6,256 nt of DNA from an uncultured Clostridia bacterium (GTDB taxonomy: Bacteria; Bacillota; Clostridia; TANB77; CAG-508): positions 1 through 6,256 of the forward strand of contig CATJZH010000097.1 of assembly GCA_949746285.1 (NCBI GenBank), in the 5' to 3' direction. The notes under the pieces were generated by a model. That model had not been told where the DNA came from and did no database searches. It saw only the letters and a program-made list of their open reading frames with translations. Below are positions 1 through 6,125 of the stretch, piece by piece (the first letter of the stretch is position 1; each line of letters begins with the position of its first letter). The position numbers and the translations under genes were made by a program.

Positions 1-534
1 ATATTTTATATATATATGATGAAATACTAGCATTTTATTATAACAAAAAAACATTATTAGCAATGCTATATATAAAATCATTAAAGTACATTTTCTATTT
101 CTACAAAGATATATTAATATAACTAATGCTACACCAAACCATCCATAATCAACTTTTAAAATTTCTCCGAGTACAATTAATAATAAACAAACAGGAATTG
201 ATATGTATTTTTTATTTATTTTATTATATACAGTTATTGCTAATAACCCTAAAAGCAATGTAAACATAATATTTAGCATTTTCCACTCTCCCACTAATGT
301 TCTAAATAACATAAAAGGAATTTGTGAAATTAAACCAAATATAAAGAGCCTTTTAAAATATTTTTTCAAATTACTTGTATGAATATATCCTTCTGTAATA
401 AAAAATGCAAACAAAGGAAATGCTATTCTTCCTAAATAAATAGTTATCCAATTTTCTGTAATTGGAATAGCATATTTAATATGATCTAATATCATAGTTA
501 TACATGCTATTATTTTTATAGTAAAAATTGTCAT
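1..534 (-). CDS. TraX-family integral membrane protein, 3' end cut off by the window edge
   Basis: Reading the minus strand from an ATG at 534 gives 178 codons without a stop to position 1, so the C-terminus lies outside the window. The N-terminal part carries the TraX-family signature: CITMILDHI (residues 11-19), then LGRIAFPLFAFFITEGYIHT (34-53) and a basic loop NLKKYFKRL, then GLISQIPF (67-74). Several hydrophobic helices follow (about 87-104, 111-125, 131-144 and 151-164), as expected of a polytopic membrane protein. TraX of the F plasmid acetylates pilin, but chromosomal Firmicute members have no settled role, so I assign only the family. The start codon overlaps the yqeY stop by one base (TAATG), which implies translational coupling. 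Nothing here suggests a conjugative element, and the neighbours are chromosomal housekeeping genes. Confidence 0.85.
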   Translation of the reverse strand, partial: MTIFTIKIIACITMILDHIKYAIPITENWITIYLGRIAFPLFAFFITEGYIHTSNLKKYFKRLFIFGLISQIPFMLFRTLVGEWKMLNIMFTLLLGLLAITVYNKINKKYISIPVCLLLIVLGEILKVDYGWFGVALVILIYLCRNRKCTLMILYIALLIMFFCYNKMLVFHHIYIKY

Positions 535-974
535 TATCCTAATAATTCCTTTACAACTTCATTTATTGATCTACCATCAGCAGCTGCTCCTATTCTCGTT
601 TTAGCTTCTTTCATAACAGCTCCCATATCTTTCATAGATGTAGCTCCTATTTCCTTTATAACTATTTCTACTTCACTTTTAATTTCTTCTTTTGTCAATT
701 GTTTAGGTAAATATTCTTCCAATATCAATATTTCTTCTTTAGTTTGACTTACTAAATCATCTCTACCTGCTTTTTCAAATTCTAAAAGAGCATCTTTTTT
801 ACTTTTTACTTCTTTTGCAATAATTTCTACTATTTTCTCATCTTCAACATTTATCCCTTTATCTTTTTCTATTTGTAAAATAGCTGCCCTAACCATTTGA
901 ACAGTGTTCTTTCTTATTTCATTTTTATCTTTCATAGATAATTTTAAATCTTCTAATAATTTTTCTTTTAACAT
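534..974 (-). CDS. yqeY: YqeY / GatB-YqeY domain protein
   Basis: This 146-residue all-helical protein is the stand-alone form of the YqeY domain, which is also found at the C-terminus of the GatB subunit of tRNA amidotransferase and on some GlnRS enzymes. Visible hallmarks are EEYLPKQLTKEEI (86-98) and the C-terminal block KDMGAVMKEAK then GAAADGRSINEVVKELL (115-145). The length is normal for the family. A role in tRNA-dependent amidation or tRNA binding is inferred from the domain; the free-standing protein is not well characterised. The start is preceded by GAAGGG at a good distance. A plausible promoter lies just upstream, directly after the terminator of the previous gene, so yqeY probably heads a two-gene unit with the TraX-family gene. 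Confidence 0.93.
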   Translation of the reverse strand: MLKEKLLEDLKLSMKDKNEIRKNTVQMVRAAILQIEKDKGINVEDEKIVEIIAKEVKSKKDALLEFEKAGRDDLVSQTKEEILILEEYLPKQLTKEEIKSEVEIVIKEIGATSMKDMGAVMKEAKTRIGAAADGRSINEVVKELLG

Positions 975-996
975 ATTATCCCTTCTTTCTTATATA

Positions 997-1025
997 ACTT
1001 TACTATAAAATTAAATATTTATCAA
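997..1025 (-). promoter_or_regulatory. Candidate vegetative promoter for yqeY-traX
   Basis: Minus strand: TTGATA (1025-1020), a 17-base spacer, then TAAAGT (1002-997). The -35 matches 5 of 6 consensus bases and the -10 matches 4 of 6. It sits between the upstream terminator and the yqeY start, where a promoter is expected. In DNA this AT-rich such matches are common, so support comes mainly from position. Confidence 0.4.
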
Positions 1026-1029
1026 TACT

Positions 1030-1061
1030 AAAAAAGAGTATTTATATAAAAATACTCTTTT
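1030..1061 (-). terminator. Intrinsic terminator of the ytxC-like gene
   Basis: Positions 1032-1043 and 1050-1061 form a perfect 12-base-pair inverted repeat around a 6-base loop. On the minus strand the descending arm runs into six consecutive T (1035-1030). The stop codon of the ytxC-like gene (1062-1060) lies in the ascending arm. The stem is AT-rich, with G-C pairs only in its centre. Confidence 0.75.
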
Positions 1062-1554
1062 AAAATGTTATTAAATCTAAATAACTAAATACTGAAACTT
1101 CTACGATTTTTTCTAATAATTCTTTATACTCTTTTATTCTAAAATTTACAAAACCTTCTAATACTATTTTCTTATTTTCTAATAAATATTCCTTTATTAA
1201 TGTTTTCAAAATATCATTTTTATATCCTATTTTTTCATCTGGTAATTCTAAAACTTTTTTTGTTATTTCAAAAATATAATTTCTTTCAATACTACTTAAA
1301 TAAAAATAATTTTTCTCTACATTTTTTCTAATATAATCATCTTCATAAAATTTTTCTATAGTCTTTTTTAAAATTAGTGCAACTATCTCATAAAATTCAT
1401 CTATATAATCTTGTTCTAAGTAATGTATTATTAAATTATCATAGGTTTTAAATCTATAATTAGACATACATATATTTATTGGTAATAATTCAAATTGTTG
1501 TATTAAAAATTCAATTTTCTCTCCACTAACAGATTTTATACAAATCGATTTCAC
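1060..1554 (-). CDS. ytxC: YtxC-like putative sporulation protein, C-terminally short
   Basis: This 164-residue acidic/basic helical protein has no signal peptide or membrane segment. It resembles the YtxC sporulation family of Bacilli and Clostridia: an NYFYLSSIE segment (82-90), then KKIVLEGFVNFRIKEY (128-143), the family's [D/E]GF[VI]NFR[LI]KxY motif. Family members are about 280 residues, and the usual C-terminal third (a helical segment after this motif) is absent. The reading frame ends 21 residues after the motif, inside a terminator hairpin, and I see no remnant of the missing part downstream in any minus-strand frame. The start is GTG (1554-1552), supported by AGAGAGG (1567-1561) seven bases upstream. 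YtxC is linked to sporulation by name and phylogenetic distribution; its biochemical role is unknown. The gene has its own terminator, and gpr nearby is also a spore gene. Confidence 0.65.
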   Translation of the reverse strand: MKSICIKSVSGEKIEFLIQQFELLPINICMSNYRFKTYDNLIIHYLEQDYIDEFYEIVALILKKTIEKFYEDDYIRKNVEKNYFYLSSIERNYIFEITKKVLELPDEKIGYKNDILKTLIKEYLLENKKIVLEGFVNFRIKEYKELLEKIVEVSVFSYLDLITF

Positions 1555-1629
1555 TAAATACCTCTCTACTCTGTTTTACTTTTTCTTATCTATATTATTC
1601 ATATTTTTCCATTAGTGTGTTTATCTTAT

Positions 1630-1670
1630 TCAAAAAAATAGAAACTTCTAAATAAAAATTTAAAAGTTTC
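1630..1670 (-). terminator. Intrinsic terminator after the membrane-anchored protein gene
   Basis: Positions 1641-1653 pair with 1658-1670 (GAAACTT/AAGTTTC, one C-A mismatch, then TAAAT/ATTTA) around a 4-base loop. On the minus strand the stem is followed by TATTTTTTTG (1640-1631), a good U-tract. It lies 10 bases past the stop codon of the gene ending at 1681. Confidence 0.85.
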
Positions 1671-1680
1671 TTATCTTAAT

Positions 1681-2196
1681 TTATTTTTCTGTATTATTAT
1701 TTTCTACTTGAAAATTTACATGTTCTACTGTACTTGGAAGTTCTACAAACATATAGTTATACCATGTTGAAGATAATACATCAGCAAAAGTTCCATATTT
1801 ATAAGTATATTTTATAGTTACTTCTGTTTTATTATCATTATATTCAAGTTTATCAATTGAATACATATAATCTTTTGAAGTATCTTCATATACAACAACT
1901 ACTGCTAATTTTTTATCATTAAAAAATTCTTCATTATATGTTTCTGCAAAACTTGATTTTTTAAATGTTACTTTATTTGTCATTGTATCTTCAACTTTTT
2001 TAGTATCTGCAAATTTTTTGAATGATTTATAATCTTTAAAAAAAGTATTCTCTGCTGACACTCCAGATGTAGTTAAATTATATTCTACTTTAGCTTCTTT
2101 TTTAAATACTGTACAAGATAATATTATTATAACTATAACTGCAATAACTGCTATAGCAATGACTGTAGATTTTTTCATACCACCATTATTTCCCAT
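1681..2196 (-). CDS. Membrane-anchored or lipoprotein-like extracellular protein of unknown function
   Basis: This 171-residue protein has a short polar N-terminus, two lysines and one strong hydrophobic segment (about 11-27) ending in ILSC with Cys28. This could be a signal anchor or a weak lipobox (Leu at -2 is not canonical). The rest should face outside. It has a FFKDYKSFKKFAD stretch (52-64), then EEFFNDKKLAVVVVYEDTS (89-107), alternating beta-like strands, and a VELPSTVEHVNF end. The pattern of a 'FF+ [K/N]L' strand followed by beta strands and a V-L-P segment loosely recalls the PrcB C-terminal type of domain, but I would not name it on that basis. The start at 2196 has AGGAG ten bases upstream; Met7 is an alternative, with GGTGG close in front. 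It lies between gpr and a terminator, possibly with its own promoter. Confidence 0.75.
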   Translation of the reverse strand: MGNNGGMKKSTVIAIAVIAVIVIIILSCTVFKKEAKVEYNLTTSGVSAENTFFKDYKSFKKFADTKKVEDTMTNKVTFKKSSFAETYNEEFFNDKKLAVVVVYEDTSKDYMYSIDKLEYNDNKTEVTIKYTYKYGTFADVLSSTWYNYMFVELPSTVEHVNFQVENNNTEK

Positions 2197-2226
2197 AAAT
2201 TCATTTCTCCTTCTTTTGTTACTACA

Positions 2227-2258
2227 ATTATAATAACTTATAATTATAAAAAAAACAA
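2227..2258 (-). promoter_or_regulatory. Weak candidate promoter region with two TATAAT hexamers
   Basis: On the minus strand two exact TATAAT hexamers occur at 2248-2243 and 2232-2227, within 31 bases upstream of the ribosome binding site of the gene starting at 2196. A TTGTTT (2258-2253) lies 20 bases before the second, longer than the ideal spacing. The region also forms an 8-base-pair AT-only palindrome (2226-2233 with 2238-2245). It has no following U-tract, so I do not call it a terminator. Confidence 0.3.
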
Positions 2259-2274
2259 GAAATTTTTAGATTTT

Positions 2275-3153
2275 TTACAAACTTATATTTATTCCTTCTG
2301 AAACTATACTAGTCATACTGTCTATTAATGAATCTATTTCTTTAGGTGTAACAATAAAGTTAAAATTATTTAATTGCATTTTATCTACCAATTTGTTTTC
2401 ATCAATCTCTATATCACATGAATTTAATGTATCTATGACAATTGTAGCAGCATCCAAAACTGTTGGTACTCCAAGTCCTACTACTGGAATTCCTAGTGTA
2501 TCTTCTGATAATTCTGCTTGTCTATTTCCAACTCCTCCACCTGGTACTATACCTGTATCTGATATTTGTATAGATTTATTTATTCTATCAATATTTTTTG
2601 AACATAAACTATCTATTGCAATTACTAATTTAGGTTTTATATTTGAAACTATACCTTTTATAATTTCAACTGTTTCAATCCCTGTTGTTCCAAGCACTCC
2701 TGGTGTTATTGCACTGATGCTTCTCGTATTTTCATCAATAGCATTTGGCAAATAAATTTTTATGTGTCTTGTTATTTCAATATTTTGTACTACTTTAGAG
2801 CCTAATGAATCTGGAGTAGCATATAAATTTCCAAGCCCAACTATTAAAATTTCTTCATTTCTTTGAATATGTTTATCTACAATTGCTGATAATTCTTCAG
2901 AAAAAATATCTATTAGTTCTTGTTCTTTTTCTGTTGTTATATTATTTATTTTTTTCATGTCTATTGTTATATAATTTCCCATTTTCTTGTCAAGTGCTTT
3001 TTCCCCTTCTTTATTTGTTATTTTAACTCTTGTAACAGTTGTATCATTTTTTTTATCTACTTCACATTCTATACCATTTATCTCATCTTCTAATTTATTG
3101 GCACTTCTATATAAATCTCTTCTTTCAACTGCCATGTCTGTCCTAAAAAACAT
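2275..3153 (-). CDS. gpr: Germination protease GPR (spore endopeptidase, MEROPS A25)
   Basis: GPR is an aspartate-dependent endopeptidase made in the forespore as a zymogen. During germination it degrades the small acid-soluble proteins that coat spore DNA. The sequence shows FRTDMAVE (3-10, self-cleavage region), IVGLGN (104-109), ATPDSLG with Asp115, ITPGVLGTTGIET (149-161), VIAID with Asp181, IQISDTGIVPGGGVGN (195-210), GVPTVLDAATI (228-238) and VTPKEIDSLID (268-278). From remembered Bacillus sequences, Asp115 and Asp181 correspond to the essential pair Asp127/Asp193, with the same 66-residue spacing. At 292 residues it is shorter than Bacillus GPR (about 370): the propeptide is at most six residues, and the stretch between DTLNS and NFIVTP is only about 20 residues. 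An in-frame TAA at 3159-3157 rules out an earlier start. The SD is weak (AGGG, nine bases away). Transcribed alone, apparently. Confidence 0.96.
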   Translation of the reverse strand: MFFRTDMAVERRDLYRSANKLEDEINGIECEVDKKNDTTVTRVKITNKEGEKALDKKMGNYITIDMKKINNITTEKEQELIDIFSEELSAIVDKHIQRNEEILIVGLGNLYATPDSLGSKVVQNIEITRHIKIYLPNAIDENTRSISAITPGVLGTTGIETVEIIKGIVSNIKPKLVIAIDSLCSKNIDRINKSIQISDTGIVPGGGVGNRQAELSEDTLGIPVVGLGVPTVLDAATIVIDTLNSCDIEIDENKLVDKMQLNNFNFIVTPKEIDSLIDSMTSIVSEGINISL

Positions 3154-3204
3154 ATTTTATTACCCTAAAATGTATTTTACATTTCCCTTTCTTTATACTG
3201 TTAA

Positions 3205-3234
3205 TATTTTCTTACATTTTAGATTTTTTATTCA
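3205..3234 (-). promoter_or_regulatory. Candidate forespore (sigma-G/F type) promoter for gpr
   Basis: Minus strand: TGAATA (3234-3229), matching the sigma-G -35 element, then a 17-base spacer and GAAAATA (3211-3205), which matches CATACTA at 4 of 7 positions. Read as TAAGAAAATA (3214-3205) it fits the sigma-F -10 pattern GGNRANAHTW at 8 of 10 positions. It lies between the upstream terminator and the gpr start, and gpr is a classic forespore gene. A sigma-A-like TATAAA (3197-3192) is nearby but lacks a -35. Confidence 0.35.
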
Positions 3235-3253
3235 AATAAGATCTTAATATAAG

Positions 3254-3287
3254 AATAAGTTCAGTATAAAATTATACTGAACTTATT
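3254..3287 (-). terminator. Perfect 16-bp inverted repeat closing the yebC/GIY-YIG unit
   Basis: Positions 3254-3269 and 3272-3287 are perfect inverted repeats; with realistic folding about 14 pairs surround a six-base loop. The last codons and the stop (3274-3272) of the GIY-YIG gene lie inside the ascending arm. On the minus strand the tail (TTATTCTTATATT) is only moderately T-rich. On the plus strand the hairpin is followed by five T, so it may work in both directions. Confidence 0.7.
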
Positions 3288-3592
3288 TTTAATATTTTAT
3301 ATTGCGATACTTCTATTTTCTCTCCAAGTAATTTATCTAATAGTTTATTATTTTTTATTAGTTTTTCTTTTTCTATTTTAGATAATTTTTTTATTCTATA
3401 TTCTAGTCTAGATGCCAAAACTCTATTTTCTGATTCCCAAACACATTCTAATTTTTTAGCCGAATGTGTTAAAGTATATTTAGCACATTTTTTATCTTTA
3501 TTTAAATGTTCTTCAAATCTTCTTTTTATATCTGAAGTCATTCCTGTATATATTGAATTATCTTCACATCTTATCATATATGTATAATACAT
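3272..3592 (-). CDS. GIY-YIG domain protein, YazA/YhbQ (UPF0213) type
   Basis: This 106-residue protein is a single GIY-YIG nuclease-like domain. Seen in sequence: YYTYMIRC (2-9), where the first motif of the family is TYM rather than GIY; then YTG (15-17) as the YIG equivalent; Arg24/Arg25 and His29 in the helix that follows; AKYT (37-40); and SRLEYRIKKLSKIEKEKLI (61-79), where Glu64 is the expected metal-binding glutamate. These match small stand-alone members such as YazA of Bacillus. Their cellular substrate is unclear; a nucleic-acid role is likely. The last 20 or so residues are an extra tail. It starts five bases after the yebC stop, with GGGAAG of the yebC 3' end as the probable ribosome binding site, so the two are likely translationally coupled. 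Confidence 0.92.
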   Translation of the reverse strand: MYYTYMIRCEDNSIYTGMTSDIKRRFEEHLNKDKKCAKYTLTHSAKKLECVWESENRVLASRLEYRIKKLSKIEKEKLIKNNKLLDKLLGEKIEVSQYKILKISSV

Positions 3593-3597
3593 TTATT

Positions 3598-4323
3598 TTA
3601 TTCTTCCCAATTATGAAATACTTCTAATACATCATCTAAGTCTTCTAAATTATCTATTAATCTTTGCATTTTTTCAGCACCTTTTTCATCTAAAGCTACA
3701 TATGTACTAGGTACCATTTGTACTCCTGCTTCTAAAAATGTTAAATTATTTTTGGTTAATTCTTCTGTTACTGCTGTAAAATCACTTGGTGCAGTTGTTA
3801 TTTGGTAAACTTCTTCTTCAGCTACAAAGTCTTCTGCCCCTGCTTCAATAGCAATCATCATTAAATCATCTTCACTTAAACTACATTCTGCTTTTTCAAT
3901 TACTATTATGCCTTTTTTTTCAAACATATACGATACACATCCTGATGTTCCTAAATTTCCTCCTGCTTTATCAAACACATGTCTAACATCTGCTGCTGTT
4001 CTATTTTTATTATCTGTAGATGCATTTACTATTACTGCAACACCATTTGGTCCATATCCTTCATATGTCATTTCTTCATAATTTTCTGAACTTCCTGCTC
4101 CTGAAGCTTTCTTTATAGCATTATTTATAGTATCATTCGGCATATTATTTGCTTTACATTTTGCTATAACATCTTTTAATTTAGAATTTCCTGCTGGATC
4201 AGGACCACCTTGTTTTACTGCTATTAATAATTCTCTTCCTAATTTTGTAAATATTTTTCCTCTTGCTGCATCTGCTTTTCCTTTTTTAGCTTGTATATTA
4301 TGCCATTTGCTATGTCCTGACAT
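3598..4323 (-). CDS. yebC: YebC/PmpR (TACO1-like) family translation or transcription factor
   Basis: This 241-residue cytoplasmic protein is full length for the family. It begins with the invariant MSGHSKWHNIQAKK (1-14) and has GKIFTKL (22-28), ARGGNL-type equivalents around GGPDPAGNSKL (39-49), ANNMPNDTINNAIKKA (58-73), YEGYGPNGVAVIV (87-99), NRTAADVRHVF (107-117), and GGNLGTSGCVSYMF (121-134). A C-terminal domain follows, with MVPSTYVAL (203-211) and the LDDVLEVFHNWEE end. Family members have been described as DNA-binding regulators, while the mitochondrial homologue TACO1 and newer bacterial work point to helping ribosomes translate proline-rich stretches; the sequence alone does not choose between these. 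A perfect AGGAGG (4337-4332) sits eight bases before ATG. It leads a two-gene unit with the GIY-YIG gene. Confidence 0.97.
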   Translation of the reverse strand: MSGHSKWHNIQAKKGKADAARGKIFTKLGRELLIAVKQGGPDPAGNSKLKDVIAKCKANNMPNDTINNAIKKASGAGSSENYEEMTYEGYGPNGVAVIVNASTDNKNRTAADVRHVFDKAGGNLGTSGCVSYMFEKKGIIVIEKAECSLSEDDLMMIAIEAGAEDFVAEEEVYQITTAPSDFTAVTEELTKNNLTFLEAGVQMVPSTYVALDEKGAEKMQRLIDNLEDLDDVLEVFHNWEE

Positions 4324-4438
4324 CTTTCATTCCTCCTTTATTTTTTTAAGTACATCTGTACAACTTTCTTTCCATTATTAATTTTTATACTAAAACATTT
4401 TACCACACTTTTTTAATTTTGTGTAGTAGTTTTTATAT

Positions 4439-5392
4439 CTATTTTATACTATTTATTTGTTTTCCATCTAGCCAAGAATACAAATTATTAAATACAATTT
4501 CTGCTCTTTGCTCCATAGATTCTATAGATGAGAATGCAATATGTGGTGTTACAATTGTATTTGGAGTACATAAAAGCGGATAATCTAGCGGTAATGGTGG
4601 TTCAATTTCAAATACATCACATGCTGCACCTGAAATAACTTTATTTTTCAAAGCTTCTGCCAATTCTAATGTATTTACAACACCACCTCGTGCTGTATTT
4701 ATAAGAATTGAAGTTTCTTTCATAATAGACAATTCCTTTTTTCCTATCATTGCTTTTGTTTCTGGGGTTAGCGGACAATGTAAAGATACAATATCTGACT
4801 CTTTTAATAATTCATCTAATTCTACTTGTTTATCAATTGAATTATCTTTTATTTCGCTTCTATTATAAGCTATAACCTCACATCCAAATGCTTTACACAA
4901 ACTAGCAACTTTTCTTCCTATTGCTCCTGCACCAACAATTCCGACAGTTTTTCCACATAACAAATTTCCAATTAATCCATCCTTTGTTCCTGAATTACGA
5001 CAACTTTGTTCTGTTTTTTGTATATTACGTAGCAATTGAATCATAAAACTAATACATAATTCTGCTACTGCTTGTGTTGCATAACCAGATGCGTTACTTA
5101 TTGCAATTCCTCTTTTTTTAGCTTCTTCAACTGGTATGTGATCAACTCCAGTAAAAGCAACATCAATAAACTTCAATTTATCTGCTGATTTTAATACAGC
5201 TATATCTAATGGCATGTTAGCAATCATTATAACATCAGCATCTTTAATCCTTTCTATTTGAATATTAATATCTGTATCTTTTTTATAGGATACAAAAGTA
5301 TGTCCCATTTTTTCTAATTTTTTAACATGATTTTCTATAATTTCATTTGAAACTCCTAGTTCTTCTAGCAATACAATTTTAATTTTTATCAC
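4439..5392 (-). CDS. D-2-hydroxyacid dehydrogenase, NAD(P)-dependent
   Basis: This 317-codon frame encodes an enzyme that interconverts 2-keto acids and D-2-hydroxy acids, in the glycerate/hydroxypyruvate reductase and phosphoglycerate dehydrogenase superfamily. Seen: AFTGVDHI (79-86), the nucleotide-binding GAGAIG (154-159) in a central Rossmann domain, and the catalytic triad Arg235 (NTARGG), Glu264 (DVFEIEPP) and His284 (TPHIAF). After the second beta strand the sequence reads YNRS (176-179) where NAD-specific members have an acidic residue; this hints at NADP tolerance, which is inference. The physiological substrate cannot be told. The frame opens with GTG at 5392, but that codon overlaps the only SD-like sequence. 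An ATT at 5383 is better placed and gives MKIVLLEELG, like typical homologues. It follows the secreted-protein gene by 11 bases. Confidence 0.93.
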   Translation of the reverse strand: MIKIKIVLLEELGVSNEIIENHVKKLEKMGHTFVSYKKDTDINIQIERIKDADVIMIANMPLDIAVLKSADKLKFIDVAFTGVDHIPVEEAKKRGIAISNASGYATQAVAELCISFMIQLLRNIQKTEQSCRNSGTKDGLIGNLLCGKTVGIVGAGAIGRKVASLCKAFGCEVIAYNRSEIKDNSIDKQVELDELLKESDIVSLHCPLTPETKAMIGKKELSIMKETSILINTARGGVVNTLELAEALKNKVISGAACDVFEIEPPLPLDYPLLCTPNTIVTPHIAFSSIESMEQRAEIVFNNLYSWLDGKQINSIK

Positions 5393-5398
5393 CTCTTT
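5389..5398 (-). promoter_or_regulatory. Ribosome binding site that questions the dehydrogenase start
   Basis: Minus strand AAAGAGGTGA (5398-5389) is an excellent match to the anti-SD partner AAAGGAGGTGA with one base missing. The GTG that opens the frame is inside this element, so it cannot be at normal distance from it. Codon 4, ATT at 5383-5381, begins eight bases after GAGG, the normal spacing. Confidence 0.6.
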
Positions 5399-5403
5399 AT
5401 TTG

Positions 5404-6099
5404 TTATATATTATTATGTTTGTTACTATTATTATCAACTTTATTATCTACTTTTTCAGTATTTGTATTAGTATTTTGTGATACTTTGTTTTCTAAGTTT
5501 GTATCTGAATCTTCTTTAACTATTTCCTCTTGCTTCTTCTCTACTAATTTATTTCCATTTAGTGTTACATTTCCTATTGTTATTCCATCTTTTTGTTCTT
5601 TTTCATAGGTTAAATATATACAAATTTTAATTTCTTCTCCATACTTTACTTTTGAATTTTCTTCTGTTAATAATGCTGTTATTTTATTTCCAGATACTAA
5701 TACATTTTTAGCCTGCAATATTCCTAAGTTTTCTTTTGATTGTTCTTTAGATAATCCTTGTTTTTCTTCAAAACTTATTTCTAAATTTCCAGTATTATAA
5801 TCTTTATCTAAATTTATAATATTCAATTCTAATTCATATATGTACTTACCATCCGCTTGTTGCCAATTAGATACATTTTGGTATGTATATGTACAATTAG
5901 AATAGTTTGGTGTTTCTTGCATTGGCTCATATATATCGTGTTCTGCTAGTGCAAGTTCTTGGTTGTATTTTATGCTAGCAGTACCTGAAATTGTTAAACT
6001 ATCTGAAAGCATTGCATATGCATTACTTACAAAAAATAATCCTATTATAATTACTATTCCTATTAACTTACTATTTCTATTTTTCCTTCTTCTGTGCAT
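5404..6099 (-). CDS. Secreted or surface-anchored protein with AYA/SGTA-type signal region
   Basis: I do not recognise the family of this 231-residue protein. It has a very basic N-terminus (HRRRKNRNSK), a hydrophobic segment (11-28) and an AYA cleavage-like site at 27-29, followed by LSDSLTISGTA (31-41), a layout seen in TasA/camelysin-like and other exported proteins of Clostridia. Residues about 65-185 look like one beta-sandwich domain: aromatic residues (Tyr71, Tyr73, Trp79), a YELELNIINLD strand (88-98), and alternating strands to VTLNGNKL (178-185). This loosely recalls carbohydrate-binding modules of family 2, which is a low-confidence guess. Cys69 and Cys160 could form a disulfide. 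The tail (187-231) is charged, then Asn/Thr/Lys-rich and probably disordered; no LPXTG motif is present. AAGGAA lies ten bases before ATG. It starts 26 bases after the preceding stop, so the genes are probably co-transcribed. Confidence 0.8.
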   Translation of the reverse strand: MHRRRKNRNSKLIGIVIIIGLFFVSNAYAMLSDSLTISGTASIKYNQELALAEHDIYEPMQETPNYSNCTYTYQNVSNWQQADGKYIYELELNIINLDKDYNTGNLEISFEEKQGLSKEQSKENLGILQAKNVLVSGNKITALLTEENSKVKYGEEIKICIYLTYEKEQKDGITIGNVTLNGNKLVEKKQEEIVKEDSDTNLENKVSQNTNTNTEKVDNKVDNNSNKHNNI

Positions 6100-6125
6100 T
6101 TTGTATTTTCCTTTTTTAATTAATA

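Noticed and set aside
1..534. TraX homology considered as evidence of a conjugative element
   Set aside because: TraX-family genes are common on Firmicute chromosomes, and no other transfer, integrase or relaxase gene is present in the window.
2226..2245. AT-only palindrome AATTATAA/TTATAATT after gpr
   Set aside because: It has no G-C pairs and no T-run after it on the minus strand. It more likely reflects overlapping -10-like TATAAT sequences.
2393..2755. Plus-strand open frame of 120 codons
   Set aside because: It lies antisense inside gpr, whose frame is unmistakable, and its translation has no recognisable domain or ribosome binding site. It is a shadow of gpr.
2987..3247. Plus-strand open frame of 86 codons with hydrophobic composition
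   Set aside because: It is mostly antisense to the start of gpr and its promoter. The hydrophobicity comes from T-rich complement of A-rich coding DNA.
4349..4362. GTAC-ATCT-GTAC repeat in the yebC leader, considered as an operator or riboswitch part
   Set aside because: It has only four pairs and no larger conserved structure around it. It is too short to support a regulatory call.
4402..4427. Hairpin ACTACAC/GTGTGGT downstream of the dehydrogenase
   Set aside because: It has only seven pairs including a G-U wobble, a 12-base loop, and no U-tract on the minus strand, so I do not call it a terminator.
5420..5608. Plus-strand frame rich in Leu/Ser/Phe
   Set aside because: It is the complement of the Asn/Lys/Thr-rich tail of the secreted protein; there is no ribosome binding site.
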